From the NCBI GenBank assembly GCA_033063855.1, contig CP093831.1, positions 22,258,001 through 22,322,000 on the forward strand: 64,000 bases of DNA. Direction: 5' to 3'. The notes beneath the pieces were generated by a model. The model saw only the letters and a list, made by a program, of their open reading frames with translations, did no database searches and was not told where the DNA came from. A program made the position numbers and the translations under genes. This DNA comes from Smittia aterrima (lineage: Eukaryota > Arthropoda > Insecta > Diptera > Chironomidae). Positions 47,166-57,965 of this stretch are shown piece after piece; within the stretch, counting starts at the first letter, position 1; each line of letters opens with the position of its first letter.

Positions 47166-49278
47166 ATGAAGTTTCATCTTTTCATCATTTTTTTCTCGAC
47201 AATTGCATCAGTTAATGGAACTTCACAAACAGCGGTCTCGATAAGCGATGTTGTAGAAAAGCATTTTGCAGTGAATAATAATTTTCTCAACATCGCATTG
47301 CTTGGTAACCAAAATCAAAAAACTCAATCGATTTTCAATGACGTCTGTCGACTTACGAGAGATGTTGTTCCAATAGTAAAATGGAAATTGCCTGCTCATC
47401 GATGGAACTTTGGAAAAGTAAATGCTATTGTTCTTTTCGATTCGATTGATTCATACATCGTCGCTGTCAAATGGATTGGAATCGATAGGAGAGGAAATAT
47501 ATTAATTTATTGTCATGGCGCAACACTCAATGACATTTTAAGGACTAACCTAACGGCAATGGCGGATCTCGACGTAAATTTTCTGATTGAAGAAAAAGGA
47601 AAAATCATCTTGGCAACGTATTTTCGATTTACTAAAGAGAAGTGTAATGATCCACAACTGAAAGTTATCAACAATTTTGACAGCAAAAGAAGAATTTGGG
47701 AGAATTCGAAATTTTTCGCAAAAAAGTTTCAAAACTTTCATGGCTGCCAATTAGTCATCGGCGTACCAAAAACAGGATTTCTACCACTAGCATTTTGGAA
47801 TAAAGACAAATTGTACGGCACAAGTATTGATTTGTTTGAATTCGCTGCACGAAGATTCAACTTCACGATTTTATATAAAAAGTGTGAAAATAAGTTGGAA
47901 TGGTGTAAAACGATCACAGATGGAAAATGGAAAAACTCAAGCACTTACGTCGATCACTTCTTCTACTTCTACAATATGAAATCATTTGTTAGGTCAGACA
48001 TCACCGATTACGGAGAATATCACATGTTTGTGCCTCCGGGAGAAACTATTTCGGTTTTTGAAAAACTTTTCTATCCACTTCAGTTTGAAGTTTGGATCGC
48101 AATTGCTGTAACGATGTTCATTGGATTGTTCTGCATTCAAATAATTAATCGACTCCCTCAAAACATTCAAGATTTCGTCTTCGGGGAACGAGTCAGAACT
48201 CCAACTCTAAATTTGATGATTATTTTCGTAAATAATTTAAAAATGAAGAAAAAGAAAATATTTCTGATCATTTTTTATGTTTTAGTGTGGTCTACCTCAA
48301 ACTGTCTTACCCAAAAAGAATTTTGCGAGATTTCTTTTGATAATGTTCGTCATTTTGTGTCTCATGATCAGGTGAGTACTCTTTGCCTAATAGCAAGCAG
48401 ATTAACATTTTATAACTTACAGAACATGTCACCAAAGTAAACTATTCAAATATCTGCAAAATGATATTAAAAGAAATCCGGTAAGCTCCATCGATGAAAT
48501 GATAGAAAAGGACTTCACGTTTTACATGTCAATTGCAAAATTAAAAAATCTTCAAAATCATGAATCCATCAAAGATTTTAGCTCAAGGATTCAAATTATT
48601 AAATTTGAAAACCACACAATTTACGATAACATATTGGACTCATCATTCAAGGGAGTGCTCATTGCTACAAAACTCGATGTGATAGGAAAGGCCAATACCA
48701 CCAAAAGATCACTTGAGGAATACACAATTTTTCCTGGTTTTGCTTTCTTTTTTCCGAGACATATTTCGTTCCACTCAAATCAATACATGTTGCAGCCAAT
48801 GAATCAAGTTATCGAGGAAACAAAAGTCCTGGGAATATTTGATTTATTTTACAAAAAGGCAATTGATGTCTTATTAGAGGATAAAAATTATCTTGATTAC
48901 GAAGGCGAACCGGAAGTTTTAACGATGGATCATTTGACAGTTGGTTTTCTCGCTTGTCTGGTTCTAATGGTTTTTGGAATTGCCACTTTCATCTACGAGA
49001 TTGTTTGTTTTTATTCTGGACGACAGTTTGTTGCAATTTTAAAGTTTGTTGGAGGAAAGTTTTTAAATTTAATTCTCACGATAGTTTTGCTGCCTCTAAA
49101 AACTTTTAGAATCTGTCAGAAAAGAATCCAAAGCTTGCGACATAGATCCGCAAGAAATGTTAATGTGCGAACAGAATGTACAGCGAGACTCCCAAATGTA
49201 ATTCAAGTTAGGCATCTCAGAGACTGCTCTGTATTGTCAACGGATGAAGAAGCCGGACCAAGTAAATTATCGAAATAA
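47166..49278 (+). CDS. Divergent ionotropic receptor (chemosensory IR)
   Basis: Three exons (47166-48227, 48286-48371, 48423-49278) give 667 residues. A signal peptide occupies about residues 1-18. A divergent extracellular region is followed by the first ligand-lobe segment (LVIGVPKTGFLPLAFW and LYGTSIDLFEFAARRFNF), the first membrane helix (VWIAIAVTMFIGLFCIQII), a pore segment, and a second helix (FLLIMFVILCLMIR) leading into CHQSKLF, a strongly IR-like sequence. The second lobe and a last helix near residue 557 (VGFLACLVLMVFGIATFIYE) complete the iGluR fold. These receptors are ligand-gated cation channels of sensory neurons. The glutamate-binding residues of true iGluRs are not evident, as usual for divergent IRs. 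The exon 1-2 and 2-3 introns are only 58 and 51 bp. The tuning subgroup is not assignable by eye. Confidence 0.88.
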
Positions 49279-49309
49279 ATGTTTTATTTGATGTTTTTGA
49301 ATGCACTGA

Positions 49310-49315
49310 AATAAA
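49310..49315 (+). terminator. Polyadenylation signal of the ionotropic receptor gene
   Basis: AATAAA 31 bp after the stop codon; another AATAAA overlaps the stop itself. Confidence 0.5.
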
Positions 49316-49589
49316 ATTGTTCGAGTTGTAAGCGAAAATAATTGTTTTGGATCAGCCCACAAGACATACCAGAACTTGTAATTGCTTCTCATTTCACTGA
49401 AAAGATTTCACTTTTTGTGTGTTTAAGCTTTTGTTTATACCAACTATTTAATTTTTTTCTGTAATACCAAAGCAATCTTCAAGCAAAACAAATATTTAAT
49501 GAGAAATCAAGTAGCAGAAGGCTTTTATTAAAGAATTCAAAATTGTTGTGAGCTCATTTTGCTCGTTTTCTAACAAAAAATATTAAAGA

Positions 49590-51770
49590 AAGTTAAAATT
49601 ATGAAGATTTAGAGCAAGAAACTTAAACAAGGATTCAATTAAATGGCAAATGAGGTCTTTGGCAGAATTACGAATTTTGTGGCATGACAAGTTTGGTGTT
49701 CGTATTTTCTAATTACTCAAATGCTATGTCATAAGAATCAGAGAACTCTAAAGCTTCAGCATCATAAAAAGTAAATTGAACTCCAGCTCGTTCAAAATCC
49801 ATCAAAACTGCTTTCTTTTCTTTTTCGGAATATGATTTGAATGCATCCTCGTCGATTTTCACAGTCTTCAGCTCTTTGCAGTTACGCAAAAAAAGGTCGA
49901 AAATTAACTTCAAATCATTGAATCCATTTCCAATCATGACGTGCTTCAGATGGGTCCAACCTTCAGTGATAATCCTGACTACATTCTCAAGATTTAAAGC
50001 GATGACAAGTTGCACGTTCAATATTTCGATGTTTGGCATTGCTGCTACAATCTGCTTCCAACTTTGTATTGTGTTGTAATCAAGCGAAAATGATGTGATC
50101 GTTGTCAAGCTTGGAATGGAGACCTCCTTAAAAGCATCAACTTGTATACCTCCAACTTTAAGATTCTTCAGCATTTTGAGATTGTTAGAGATGGACAACG
50201 CGATATCCTTCGTAAGGTAGATGTCCTCCAGAACCAGAGTTTGAATATTTGGAAGTTTACCAATGAATCGTTGAATTGAAATGTCAGATCCGAAGCCATA
50301 AATGGTCAACTCTCGAATTGAAATGTTTTCACGAAGATTCTGGTAAAACTCATTTCTATCTGGTGCGGGACAGAGTATTTTCAATGTATTCAACTGGAGA
50401 AACTTTTCGAAGATCATCTTGTAAACTGATTCCGGATATGTCTGTTCAATTTGTAACTCCTCCAAAGTGTTAGCAAACTTGTCCATGAAGAGCAAAAAGT
50501 TTTTCTCTGAGCCGAACAAAGTGTAATCCCAGTTAAGAACAAACTTCTTCAAAGGAAACTGAACTGTGAGCAGTCTCTCAAAATTGTGATCTATGCGTGC
50601 TTTTTTAGCTTGCGGGCGATGAGAAGTGCTTCGGATTGCAAGCACCTCAAGACTTTTCTGGCCAACGAGAAAATCGATCAATTCAGAAGAGTTGTCATCA
50701 GGTAAATAGCTGATTCTCAAGCTTGTTAGCTGTGCTGCTTCAGGAAACTTTAAAGTCTGAAATTAAAAAAACTGATTAATAAGAAACTCTGGAAAGCCTT
50801 TCCCATTTCACTTACTGTACAATTCGAAATTAGAGTCAATGATTTAAGACAATTATGATGACTGACATCGACATGTAACTTTAGAAGACAGCTGAAGATG
50901 CTCAACTTCTCCAGTTTCGTTATGCGCGCCAATAAATTGTTCAGCTTTTTCATATCGTTCGTATTGCAATCTACGATCTCAAGCACTCGAAGTGAACTAT
51001 AACGATTCATCAATGTAGAAAGGTTTCTCCAATCTTTGTACAAGCCGATAATTTTGATCATTTGATAATTTCGTGTGAAGTCCTCAGGCGACAATTGAAA
51101 ATCTTTACGATGAAAATCGACAACAAGCTTCATCTTCTTCATGATTGCGGAGTTCTCTCCTATTATTTCGTTCCATCTGTAAAGAGTAAATTGATTCAAA
51201 ACAAGAAACAAACAAAAAATTCAGAATCTTACTTCTTGCAAACGAGAGATGATTGTAACAAAGTTTCAACGTTCATTAGCTCAAAAACTTTTACTAAGAC
51301 CTCCTCTGGCAGATCGTTCAACTCAACTTCTTGCTGTTGGCTCATTGTAACAGATTTACGTTCACTTTAGACTCGGAAAATAATAAATTGGGATTTTCAC
51401 GAGCGAAATTATTTCGATTGAATCGGTTGTAAATAAAGTCGAGGGACTGGAATCTTGAAATATTTGAAAAAGTCGTTGGAACTGAAAAATATCAGAAAAC
51501 AAAAGAACTTTAATCATCCGAAAGTTTAATTGAGACAAAATTACGTTTTTAAATAAATTTTCAAGTTCATGATTTGAAGTAGTCTAGAGATAAAAATTGT
51601 AAATTTACTTCTCAACAAATTTTTTAATGAAATCTTCTGCACAGATTTGTGATCAATCTCAAAGGAAAGAAATAAAAGATTTCGATGATTGATAAAGCAG
51701 ACACAGCAGCGAAAAGTCCCATGAGTCCTCCAGATTGAGCAATGAACTCGTTGAATGTGAAAGGTTGATA
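49590..51770. repeat. Tandem segmental duplication, unit A
   Basis: F-box gene plus upstream flank plus the C-terminal end of a DEG/ENaC gene. The flank with ACAGATTTACGTTCACTTTA and the block around GTTGTAAATAAAGTCGAGGG recur in unit B (52700-54890) in the same order and orientation. Limits are approximate. Confidence 0.65.
49713..51345 (-). CDS. F-box/leucine-rich-repeat protein, tandem copy A
   Basis: Three exons on the minus strand (51233-51345, 50816-51176, 49713-50756) give 505 residues. The F-box is at the N-terminus (LNDLPEEVLVKVFELM to SSLVCKKW). Leucine-rich repeats follow (LRVLEIVDC, LEKLSIFSC, LKSLTLISNC, LEVLAIRS, LKKFVLNWD, LEELQIEQ). It is a predicted SCF ubiquitin ligase substrate adaptor with unknown target. 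Exon borders and phases match copy B at 52.8-54.5 kb. The final repeat region ends in a variable C-terminal tail. The start ATG gives MSQQQEVELNDLP, shared with copy B. The gene belongs to the same family as the F-box gene at 6.3 kb but is far closer to copy B. Confidence 0.88.
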
Positions 51771-52363
51771 TCGACGAAGAGGAACGATGTTCTCATCTTT
51801 CATTCTGAAGTTTAGTGTCATTGTTCTGTTATGATTGCTCAAACCAGTCCACAAATCGAAATCAGCAAGATTATTTGAAATAATGTCAAATTTGTATTTA
51901 ACCGAGTCGCACTCGTCAAGGCATTTGCAGCGAGAGAGATGACTAAATTTGTTTACTAAAATTCGGTTTTTGAAGAAAGTAATGTTTCTTCCTGTTCTCA
52001 TATCGCAAACCAAATCTGAGTCTCCTCGAACAGCATAGAACGGTGAACATTTGATATTTTCAGGACAATACGTTGAAGCAATGAATGGAATCTTTATACA
52101 TGAAATAAAAAATAAGCACAATTTAAACAAAATTTTTAATTTACTTTTGTTGCTGAAATGGCTTCGTCTGACGTAAAAGTTGCGACTGAATCTTCTTTAA
52201 CTTTCATTGCAATTTGTGCGATCATTGCTTCACAGCAAACGCCGGAGGTGATCAAAGCTAAAAGCCAGAAAACCTTTTCCGTCCAGTGAATGTCATCGTT
52301 AACGAGATAAGGCAATCCGTGGATTGATGACTCGCGGCAATAAATTTTAAAATGCTTCAGCAT
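51624..52363 (-). CDS. Miniature DEG/ENaC (pickpocket-like) channel protein
   Basis: Two exons on the minus strand (52145-52363, 51624-52091) give only 228 residues, against about 450-600 for normal pickpocket subunits. The N-terminus has the conserved cytoplasmic motif (CRESSIHGLPYL) and the first helix (VFWLLALITSGVCCEAMI). Exon 2 opens like the usual post-helix segment (IPFIASTYCPEN) but then jumps directly to the late Cys-rich part (CSPFYAVRGDSDLVC, CKCLDECDSVKYKF). It continues to the second helix GGLMGLFAAVSALSIIEIFY, where the usual pore G/S-x-S reads A-V-S. Most of the extracellular domain is therefore missing, with the frame intact. It could be a relic or a functional short subunit. 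The intron acceptor (TATAAAG) is weak. Confidence 0.6.
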
Positions 52364-52822
52364 TGTGAAAGGATAAAGCCCAACTGCGAAAACTTTCAAA
52401 TTGAGAGTCTCAATGAGAGCTGCTTGCGTGTTTTGTTTGATTCGATGAATTTACAATTCTTTCAAATGTTTTGTGCGTTGCGTGTTACGAAGCCGCGACA
52501 TTTTTTCTATCGGCGATTTATGTTTCAGATCAAGTTCATGCTAACACGAAATTAACTTCGATTCATCATCGCGTCTTGGGAAAATAAAAAACGATCAAAG
52601 AATATTAAAAGAAAAATTGAAACAATTTTCTTGAATGTTCGATCGGAATTTTCACTTTATTTCTAAATAAGAAAATATTTAATAAGAAATCAAATGAGTA
52701 GGTTGCAGAAGGCTTTTATTAACGAATTCAAAATTTAGTTAGCTAATAAATTGCAAAATAGATCTTTGGTAGGATCACGAATTTTGTAGTGGGAAGATAA
52801 GTTCGATGTTCGTATTTTCTAA

Positions 52823-54479
52823 TTACTCAAACTTGAATGGTCTTTCAAAAGAAGGAGTGAATTCCCAAACCTTATCAGCATAAGAAGTGAATTGAACTCC
52901 AGAGCGTTCAAAATCGCTCGTAGATGCCTCTCCTGAATATGATTTGGATGCATCCTCGTGGATTTTCATAGTCTTCAGCTCTTTACAGTTACGCAAGAAA
53001 GGTTCGAAAATGGCCTTGAAAGAATTGAATCCTTTCCCAACCATGACGTGCTTCAGATGGGGCCAACCTTCAGTGATGATTCCGATGTTCTTGTGATTTA
53101 AAAGGCAGGCACATTGCATGTTGAGTATTTCAATGTTAGGCGCTGCTGCTATAATCTGCTTCAAATTCTTTGGTGTGTAGCAACCAGACGTTGCTGTGAT
53201 CGTTGTCAAGCTTGGAATGTAGGCTCCTTCAAAATCTTTATCTTCGATATTATCAACTTGAAGATTCTTCAGCATTTTGAGATTGTTTGAGATTAAAGTC
53301 ACGAGATCTTTCGAAAGTTTTTGGCCGTTCAAAACCAGAGTTTGAATGTTTGGAAGTTTACCAATAAATCCTTGAATTGAAATATTAGATTCAAAGCCGC
53401 CAATGATCAACTCTCGAATAGAAATATTTTCACGAAGATTCTGATAAAACTCATTTTTATCTGGTGCGTCATCGATGCGAACTCTCAATGTATTCAGTTT
53501 GCGAAACTCTTCGAAGATCATCTTGTAAAATGATTCCGAACATTCTTGTTCAATGTGTAACTCCTCCAAAGTGTTAACAAACTTGTTCATGAAGAGCAAA
53601 AAGTTTTTCTCTGAGCCGAACAAATTGTAATCCCAGGTTATCACAAGTTTCTTCAGAGAAAATTGAGCTTCAAGCAGTTTCTCAAAGTTGTGACCTATGC
53701 GAGCACTTTTAGCTTCCGAGCGATGAGGGATAATGCTACGGATTGCCAGCACCTCAAGACTTTTCTGGCCAACGAGAAAATCGATCAATTCAGAACAGTT
53801 GTCATAATCTAAATAGCTGATTTTCAAGCTTGTAAGCTGTGCTGCTTCAGGAAACTTTAAAGTCTGGAAATAAAAAAACTGATTAATAAGAAACTCTGGA
53901 AATCCTTTCCCATTTGACTTACTGTACAATCAGAAATCAGAGTCAATGATTTAAGGCAACTATGATGACTGACATCGACATGTAACTTCATAAACCAGGT
54001 ACAACTCCTAATCGTGCTGATCATGAAGATGCTCAATTTCTTCAGTTTCGTTATGCGCGCCAATAAACTGTTTAGCTTTTTCGTTTCCTTCGTTTTGCAG
54101 TCTTCGATCTCAAGTTCACGAAGCGAGCTATATCGATTCATCAATGTAGGAAGGTTTCTCCAATCTTTGCCCAAGCCGATAATTTTGATAATTTGATAAT
54201 TTCGTTTGAAGTCCTCAGGCGATAGTTGGAAACCTTCGCGATGGAAATCAACAACAAGCTTTATCTTCTTCATGATTGCGGAGTTCTGTCCTATTATTTC
54301 GTTCCATCTGTAAAGAGTAAATTATCTTAATATCAAGAAATAACAAAAAAACAAAGGCAAAATTACTTCTTGCAGACGAGAGATGATTGTAACAAAGTTT
54401 TTAAGTCCATTTGTTTGAACATAGTCACCAAGACCTCCTCTGGCAGATCGTTCAACTCAACTTCTTGCTGTTGGCTCAT
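52823..54479 (-). CDS. F-box/leucine-rich-repeat protein, tandem copy B
   Basis: Three exons on the minus strand (54367-54479, 53923-54307, 52823-53863) give 512 residues. The layout is the same as copy A: F-box (LNDLPEEVLVTMFKQM to SSLVCKKW) then leucine-rich repeats. Exon 1 is 113 bp in both copies. Exon 2 is 24 bp longer here because of eight extra residues (around MISTIRSCTWFM) in one repeat. Copy B differs most from A in solvent-exposed repeat positions and in the C-terminal tail, consistent with changing target recognition (inference). Its 3' end was itself copied to 54931-55054. Confidence 0.88.
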
Positions 54480-54661
54480 TGTAACAGATTTACGTTCACT
54501 TTAGACTCGGAAAATAATAAATCAGGATTTTTCGCGAGCGAAATTATTTCGATTGAATCGGTTGTAAATAAAGTCGAGGGACTAGAACTCTTGAAATTTT
54601 TGAAAATGTCGTTGGAACAAAACAAAAGATTCTTATCATTCGGAAGTTTAATTGAGACAAA

Positions 54662-54889
54662 ATTACGTTTTTAAATAAATTTTTAAAGTTCATGATTTGA
54701 TGTAGTCCAGAAATAAAAGTTGTAAACTTCTCAACAAATTTTTTTTTGAAACTTCTGCAAAGATTTGTGATCAATCTCAAAGGAAAGAAAGATTTCTATG
54801 ATCGATAAAGCTAACACAGCTGCGAAAATTCCCATGAGTCCTCCAGATTGAGCAATGAACTCGTTGAATGTGAAAGGTTGATGTATGTA
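54662..54889 (-). pseudogene. DEG/ENaC C-terminal fragment
   Basis: Minus-strand remnant of the second-helix exon: FTFNEFIAQSGGLMGIF and ALSIIEIF in one frame, then a frame change into LITNLCRSFKKKFVEKF. It lacks everything upstream. It is the unit B counterpart of the miniature channel's last exon and also matches the fragment at 63.8-64.0 kb in inverted orientation. Confidence 0.7.
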
Positions 54890-55085
54890 TGCCCAAGTTG
54901 ACCTTTAAATTTAATTTTACAGTTTTCCACGAATTTTGTAGTGGGAAGATAAGTTCGATGTTCGCGTTTTCGAATTACTCAAACTTGAATGGTCTGTTAA
55001 AAGAAATAGTGAATTCAAAAACCTCATCAGCATAAAAAGTGAGTTTAACTCCAGCATGAGTCCTCCAGATTGAGCAATGAGCTCG
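54890..55085 (-). pseudogene. Chimeric patchwork of F-box, channel and secreted-gene fragments
   Basis: Reading 55085 to 54890 on the minus strand: a piece of DEG/ENaC exon (NELIAQSGG-like), the last codons of an F-box copy (TFYADEVFEFTISFNRPFKF-like) with its 3' flank, and a piece of the 3' end of the secreted-protein gene (AAATTTAATTTTACAGTTTT, repeated at about 55131). It looks like the product of several local rearrangements; no function is implied. Confidence 0.6.
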
Positions 55086-55137
55086 TTGAAAACGTCGTAT
55101 GTATTTGCGTATTGTAAATTGACCTTTAAATTTAATT

Positions 55138-55780
55138 TTACAGTTTTCCACGGAATCCGTAGCTGAACAAAAACACCATTGACTTCTTTCCGGTGATTTG
55201 TCCAACATATTTGATGATCGAATGATAGCGAGCTTTTATTTCCGCAGGAAAAAATTTGTCTGAGATAGAATAGTTCTTCAATTGGTAGACTCCCTAAAAA
55301 TATATTTTTTAATAGTTTATAGAATCAAAGCCGATATCAAAACAACTTACTGGTTTTATTGGAAACTTTAGTTCGACATCGAATGATGTTGCTAAGTTTT
55401 CCATAATGGCCCGTGCGACGAAATTAGAATGCACTCCTCGTAGAGTCTTGTCTAAGTTGAAAGTTGTTTTAATTACTTGTCTCTTGTATTGATTATCATT
55501 TTCATCTTCCGGGACCTTGATGGTGATATAGACTCGGAAATTATTAATTTCAGCTCTTGAGTCAAATGTTGTGTTAAGAAGTGTGTTGTGGATGCCATCG
55601 TTTGAAATACTTGCGGAAGCATTAAGATAAGCTTTGTTGAAACGAAAGTCTAAGTCTTCTATGATAAAGATTCCAACCTAAAATTAATTGAATTAATATC
55701 TTTAAAATTTCAAAGTTTAATTGAGTTACAGAAAGCTTCACAGCAAAACTTAGATAAGAGAGTAAAATAAAATATCGCAT
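55138..55780 (-). CDS. Small secreted protein, inverted-pair copy 1 (DUF1091-like)
   Basis: Three exons on the minus strand (55730-55780, 55351-55677, 55138-55293) give 177 residues. Exon 1 is a signal peptide (MRYFILLSYLSFAVKLS). The mature part is beta-rich with VPEDENDNQYKRQ, a GVHSNFVARAIMENLA helix, FPIKPGVYQLKNYSISDKF and a terminal GKKSMVFLFSYGFRGKL. The pattern, ending in a Pro-rich strand followed by G-x-Y, resembles the MD-2-like DUF1091 proteins that are numerous in flies and poorly understood; some act in chemosensation. The assignment is by eye. It is intact, with the same exon lengths (51, 327, 156) as copy 2 at 63.0 kb. It lies 170 bp downstream (minus strand) of the last channel exon. 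Confidence 0.8.
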
Positions 55781-56780
55781 CTTCTGCGGATGCTTCAGCT
55801 GCCGAATGAAAACAAAATGACTTTCAAAAGTTTCTGCAGTAACGAACAGTTTATTTTAAAAGCTTCCACCATCAATTATATTTACCAATTTTATTGAAAC
55901 TACTAGAGTTAAAAAAAACGTAGCAATTTAATCGAGAATTGCCTTAAATTTTATGTATTTTGTAACATCTTCTTGAATGCGTCAGTCAAAGGTCGGATTA
56001 TCAAGCAATACAAAGTTTCAAGCAAAGTAAGAAAGGAGATTCCAGCAAACAACCCAAGCAAACCGCCAATGTTGCACAAGAAGTCTATGGCAGGGTATAA
56101 CTTGAATCTTTTGAACGTAATTACATCGTTCTCTTTGAACTTGAACTCAAGCGTGACTTCTCCTTGATATCTAAAAAAGAGTTTATTAGGAATATTTCGA
56201 GTGTAAGATGAAATCTTACTTATCAGTGTAGTTGCGTGCAATGCGCTTCGTGATGACATTAAATTCATAGCTGATCGAATTGCACAATGGTAGGCAATGT
56301 TTGAAGAACTCTGTGTTTCCAATCCCCACATCAATGAGTTGCCTATACTTAAAAGCACATTTCCATTTCAAAACATTGCAAACATCCATTGTTTTGTTTC
56401 TGATGTAGTTAAAAGGTACGCAACCGCAATGCTCATAAGTCATCTCACTCAGAACTTCTGATTCGCAATTCGATTTTGTGTATTTCTTGAAATATTTCAA
56501 TTTAAATTCATTTTGAGCATAGCATTTGCGGTGTTCAAGTTCCATTGACATAATGCTCTCATCGGTTCTGATGACTTCAGGCTTGATCAATATTCCAACC
56601 AAAGCTCCATAATAAACTAGAGAGCACGGAGGTAGTCTCCGGCCTACGGCCAAAGACACAACCACGCAAACCGCGACGGTCGCTACGCGACCTATACGCC
56701 GGTCAAACTCCGGCCCGTTACTCAATTCGTATAGAATTACACAATATAATTTCAATAAAGAAAAAAATTGTTTATTTTTA

Positions 56781-57838
56781 GCTATTTAAGCTTTTGTGGT
56801 GTATGGGAGGTACTAGAAGGGGAGGGGCTGGGGTGCCCATTTTCTCAACCAAGCTTGCTATGGTTGATACAAGCCAGCTTACCAAATATCAGCTTGCTAG
56901 CTCTTCTCAATTCAGATTTATCGCTATTTAAGTTTTTGTGGTGTATGGGAGGTACTAGAAGGGGAGGGGCTGGGGTGCCCATTTTCTCAACCAAGCTTGC
57001 TATGGTTGATACAAGCCAGCTTACCAAAGATCAGCTTGCTAGCTCTTCTCAATTCAGATTTATCGCTATTTAAGTTTTTGTGGTGTATGGGAGGTACTAG
57101 AAGGGGAGAGGCTGGGGTGCCCATTTTCTCATCCAAGCTTGCTATGGTTGATACAAGCCAGCTTATCAAATATCAGCTTGCTAGCTGATCTCAGTTCAGA
57201 TTTATCGCTATTTAAGTTTTTGTGGTATATGGGAGGTACTAGAAGGGGAGGGGCTGGGGTGCACATTTTCTCAACCAAGCTTGCCATGGTTCATACAAGC
57301 CAGCTTACCAAATATCAGCTTGCTAGCTCTTCTCAATTCAGATTTATCGCTATTTAAGTTTTTGTGGTGTATGGGAGGTACTAGAAGGGGAGGGGCTGGG
57401 GTGCCAATTTTCTCATCCAAGCTTGCTATGGTTGATACAAGCCAGCTTATCAAATATCAGCTTGCTAGCTCTTCTAAATTCAGATTTATCGCTATTTAAG
57501 TTTTTGGGGTGTATGGGAGGTACTAGAAGGGAAGGGGCTGAGGTGCCCATTTTCTCAACCAAGCTTGCTATGGTTCATACAAGCGAGCTTACCAAAGATC
57601 AGCTTGCTAGCTCTTCTCAATTCAGATTTCCCGCTATTTAAGTTTTTGTGGTGTATGGGAGGTACTAGAAGGGGAGGGGCTGGGGTGCCCATTTTCTCAA
57701 CCAAGCTTGCTATGGTTGATACAAGCCAGCTTACCAAAGATCAGCTTGCTAGCTCTTCTCAATTCAGATTTATCGCTATTTAAGTTTTTGTGGTGTATGG
57801 GAGGTACTAGAAGGGGAGGGGCTGGGGTGCCCATTTTC
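56781..57838. repeat. 142-bp tandem array, seven full units plus a partial
   Basis: Units start at GCTATTTAAG at 56781, 56923, 57065, 57207 and onward every 142 bp, then a partial of about 60 bp. Units are over 90% alike by eye and include GTATGGGAGGTACTAGAAGG and AAGCTTGCTATGG. The period is 3n+1, so the apparent small reading frames in each unit shift frame from unit to unit; they are not genes. Confidence 0.95.
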
Positions 57839-57936
57839 AATAGGGTTCATCCTAGGGACGGTACAAAGGTTCATACCAAATTTGAACGCGCTAGCTGCAA
57901 TCGTTCGAGAGTTATGGTGTTTACATACGTACATAC

Positions 57937-57965
57937 GTACACACACACACACACACACACACACA
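57937..57965. repeat. CA microsatellite
   Basis: About 13 CA units preceded by ACATACGTACATACGTAC, within the right part of the element at 56637-58126. Confidence 0.95.

Larger units (their letters stand above)
52700..54890. repeat. Tandem segmental duplication, unit B
   Basis: Second copy of unit A with the same order: F-box gene, shared upstream flank, then the 3' end of a DEG/ENaC gene, here decayed. Limits are approximate. Confidence 0.65.
54840..56117. repeat. Inverted duplication, left arm
   Basis: Carries a DEG/ENaC C-terminal fragment, the secreted gene (55138-55780) and the last channel exon (55951-56170) on the minus strand. The same three items recur on the plus strand at 62729-64000. 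An extra patchwork of about 200 bp (54890-55085) interrupts this arm. Confidence 0.75.

Noticed and set aside
54975..55208. 77-residue minus-strand frame as a gene
   Set aside because: It reads across the secreted-gene 3' end in the wrong frame and then fragments of channel and F-box sequence.
56768..57783. Series of overlapping 60-72-residue frames on both strands
   Set aside because: They are the six-frame shadow of the 142-bp tandem array; each frame is displaced by one base per unit and ends at the same repeated stop.
56781..57838. CRISPR-like or viral repeat array
   Set aside because: Units are contiguous with no unique spacers, 142 bp long, inside a eukaryotic transposon-like element.
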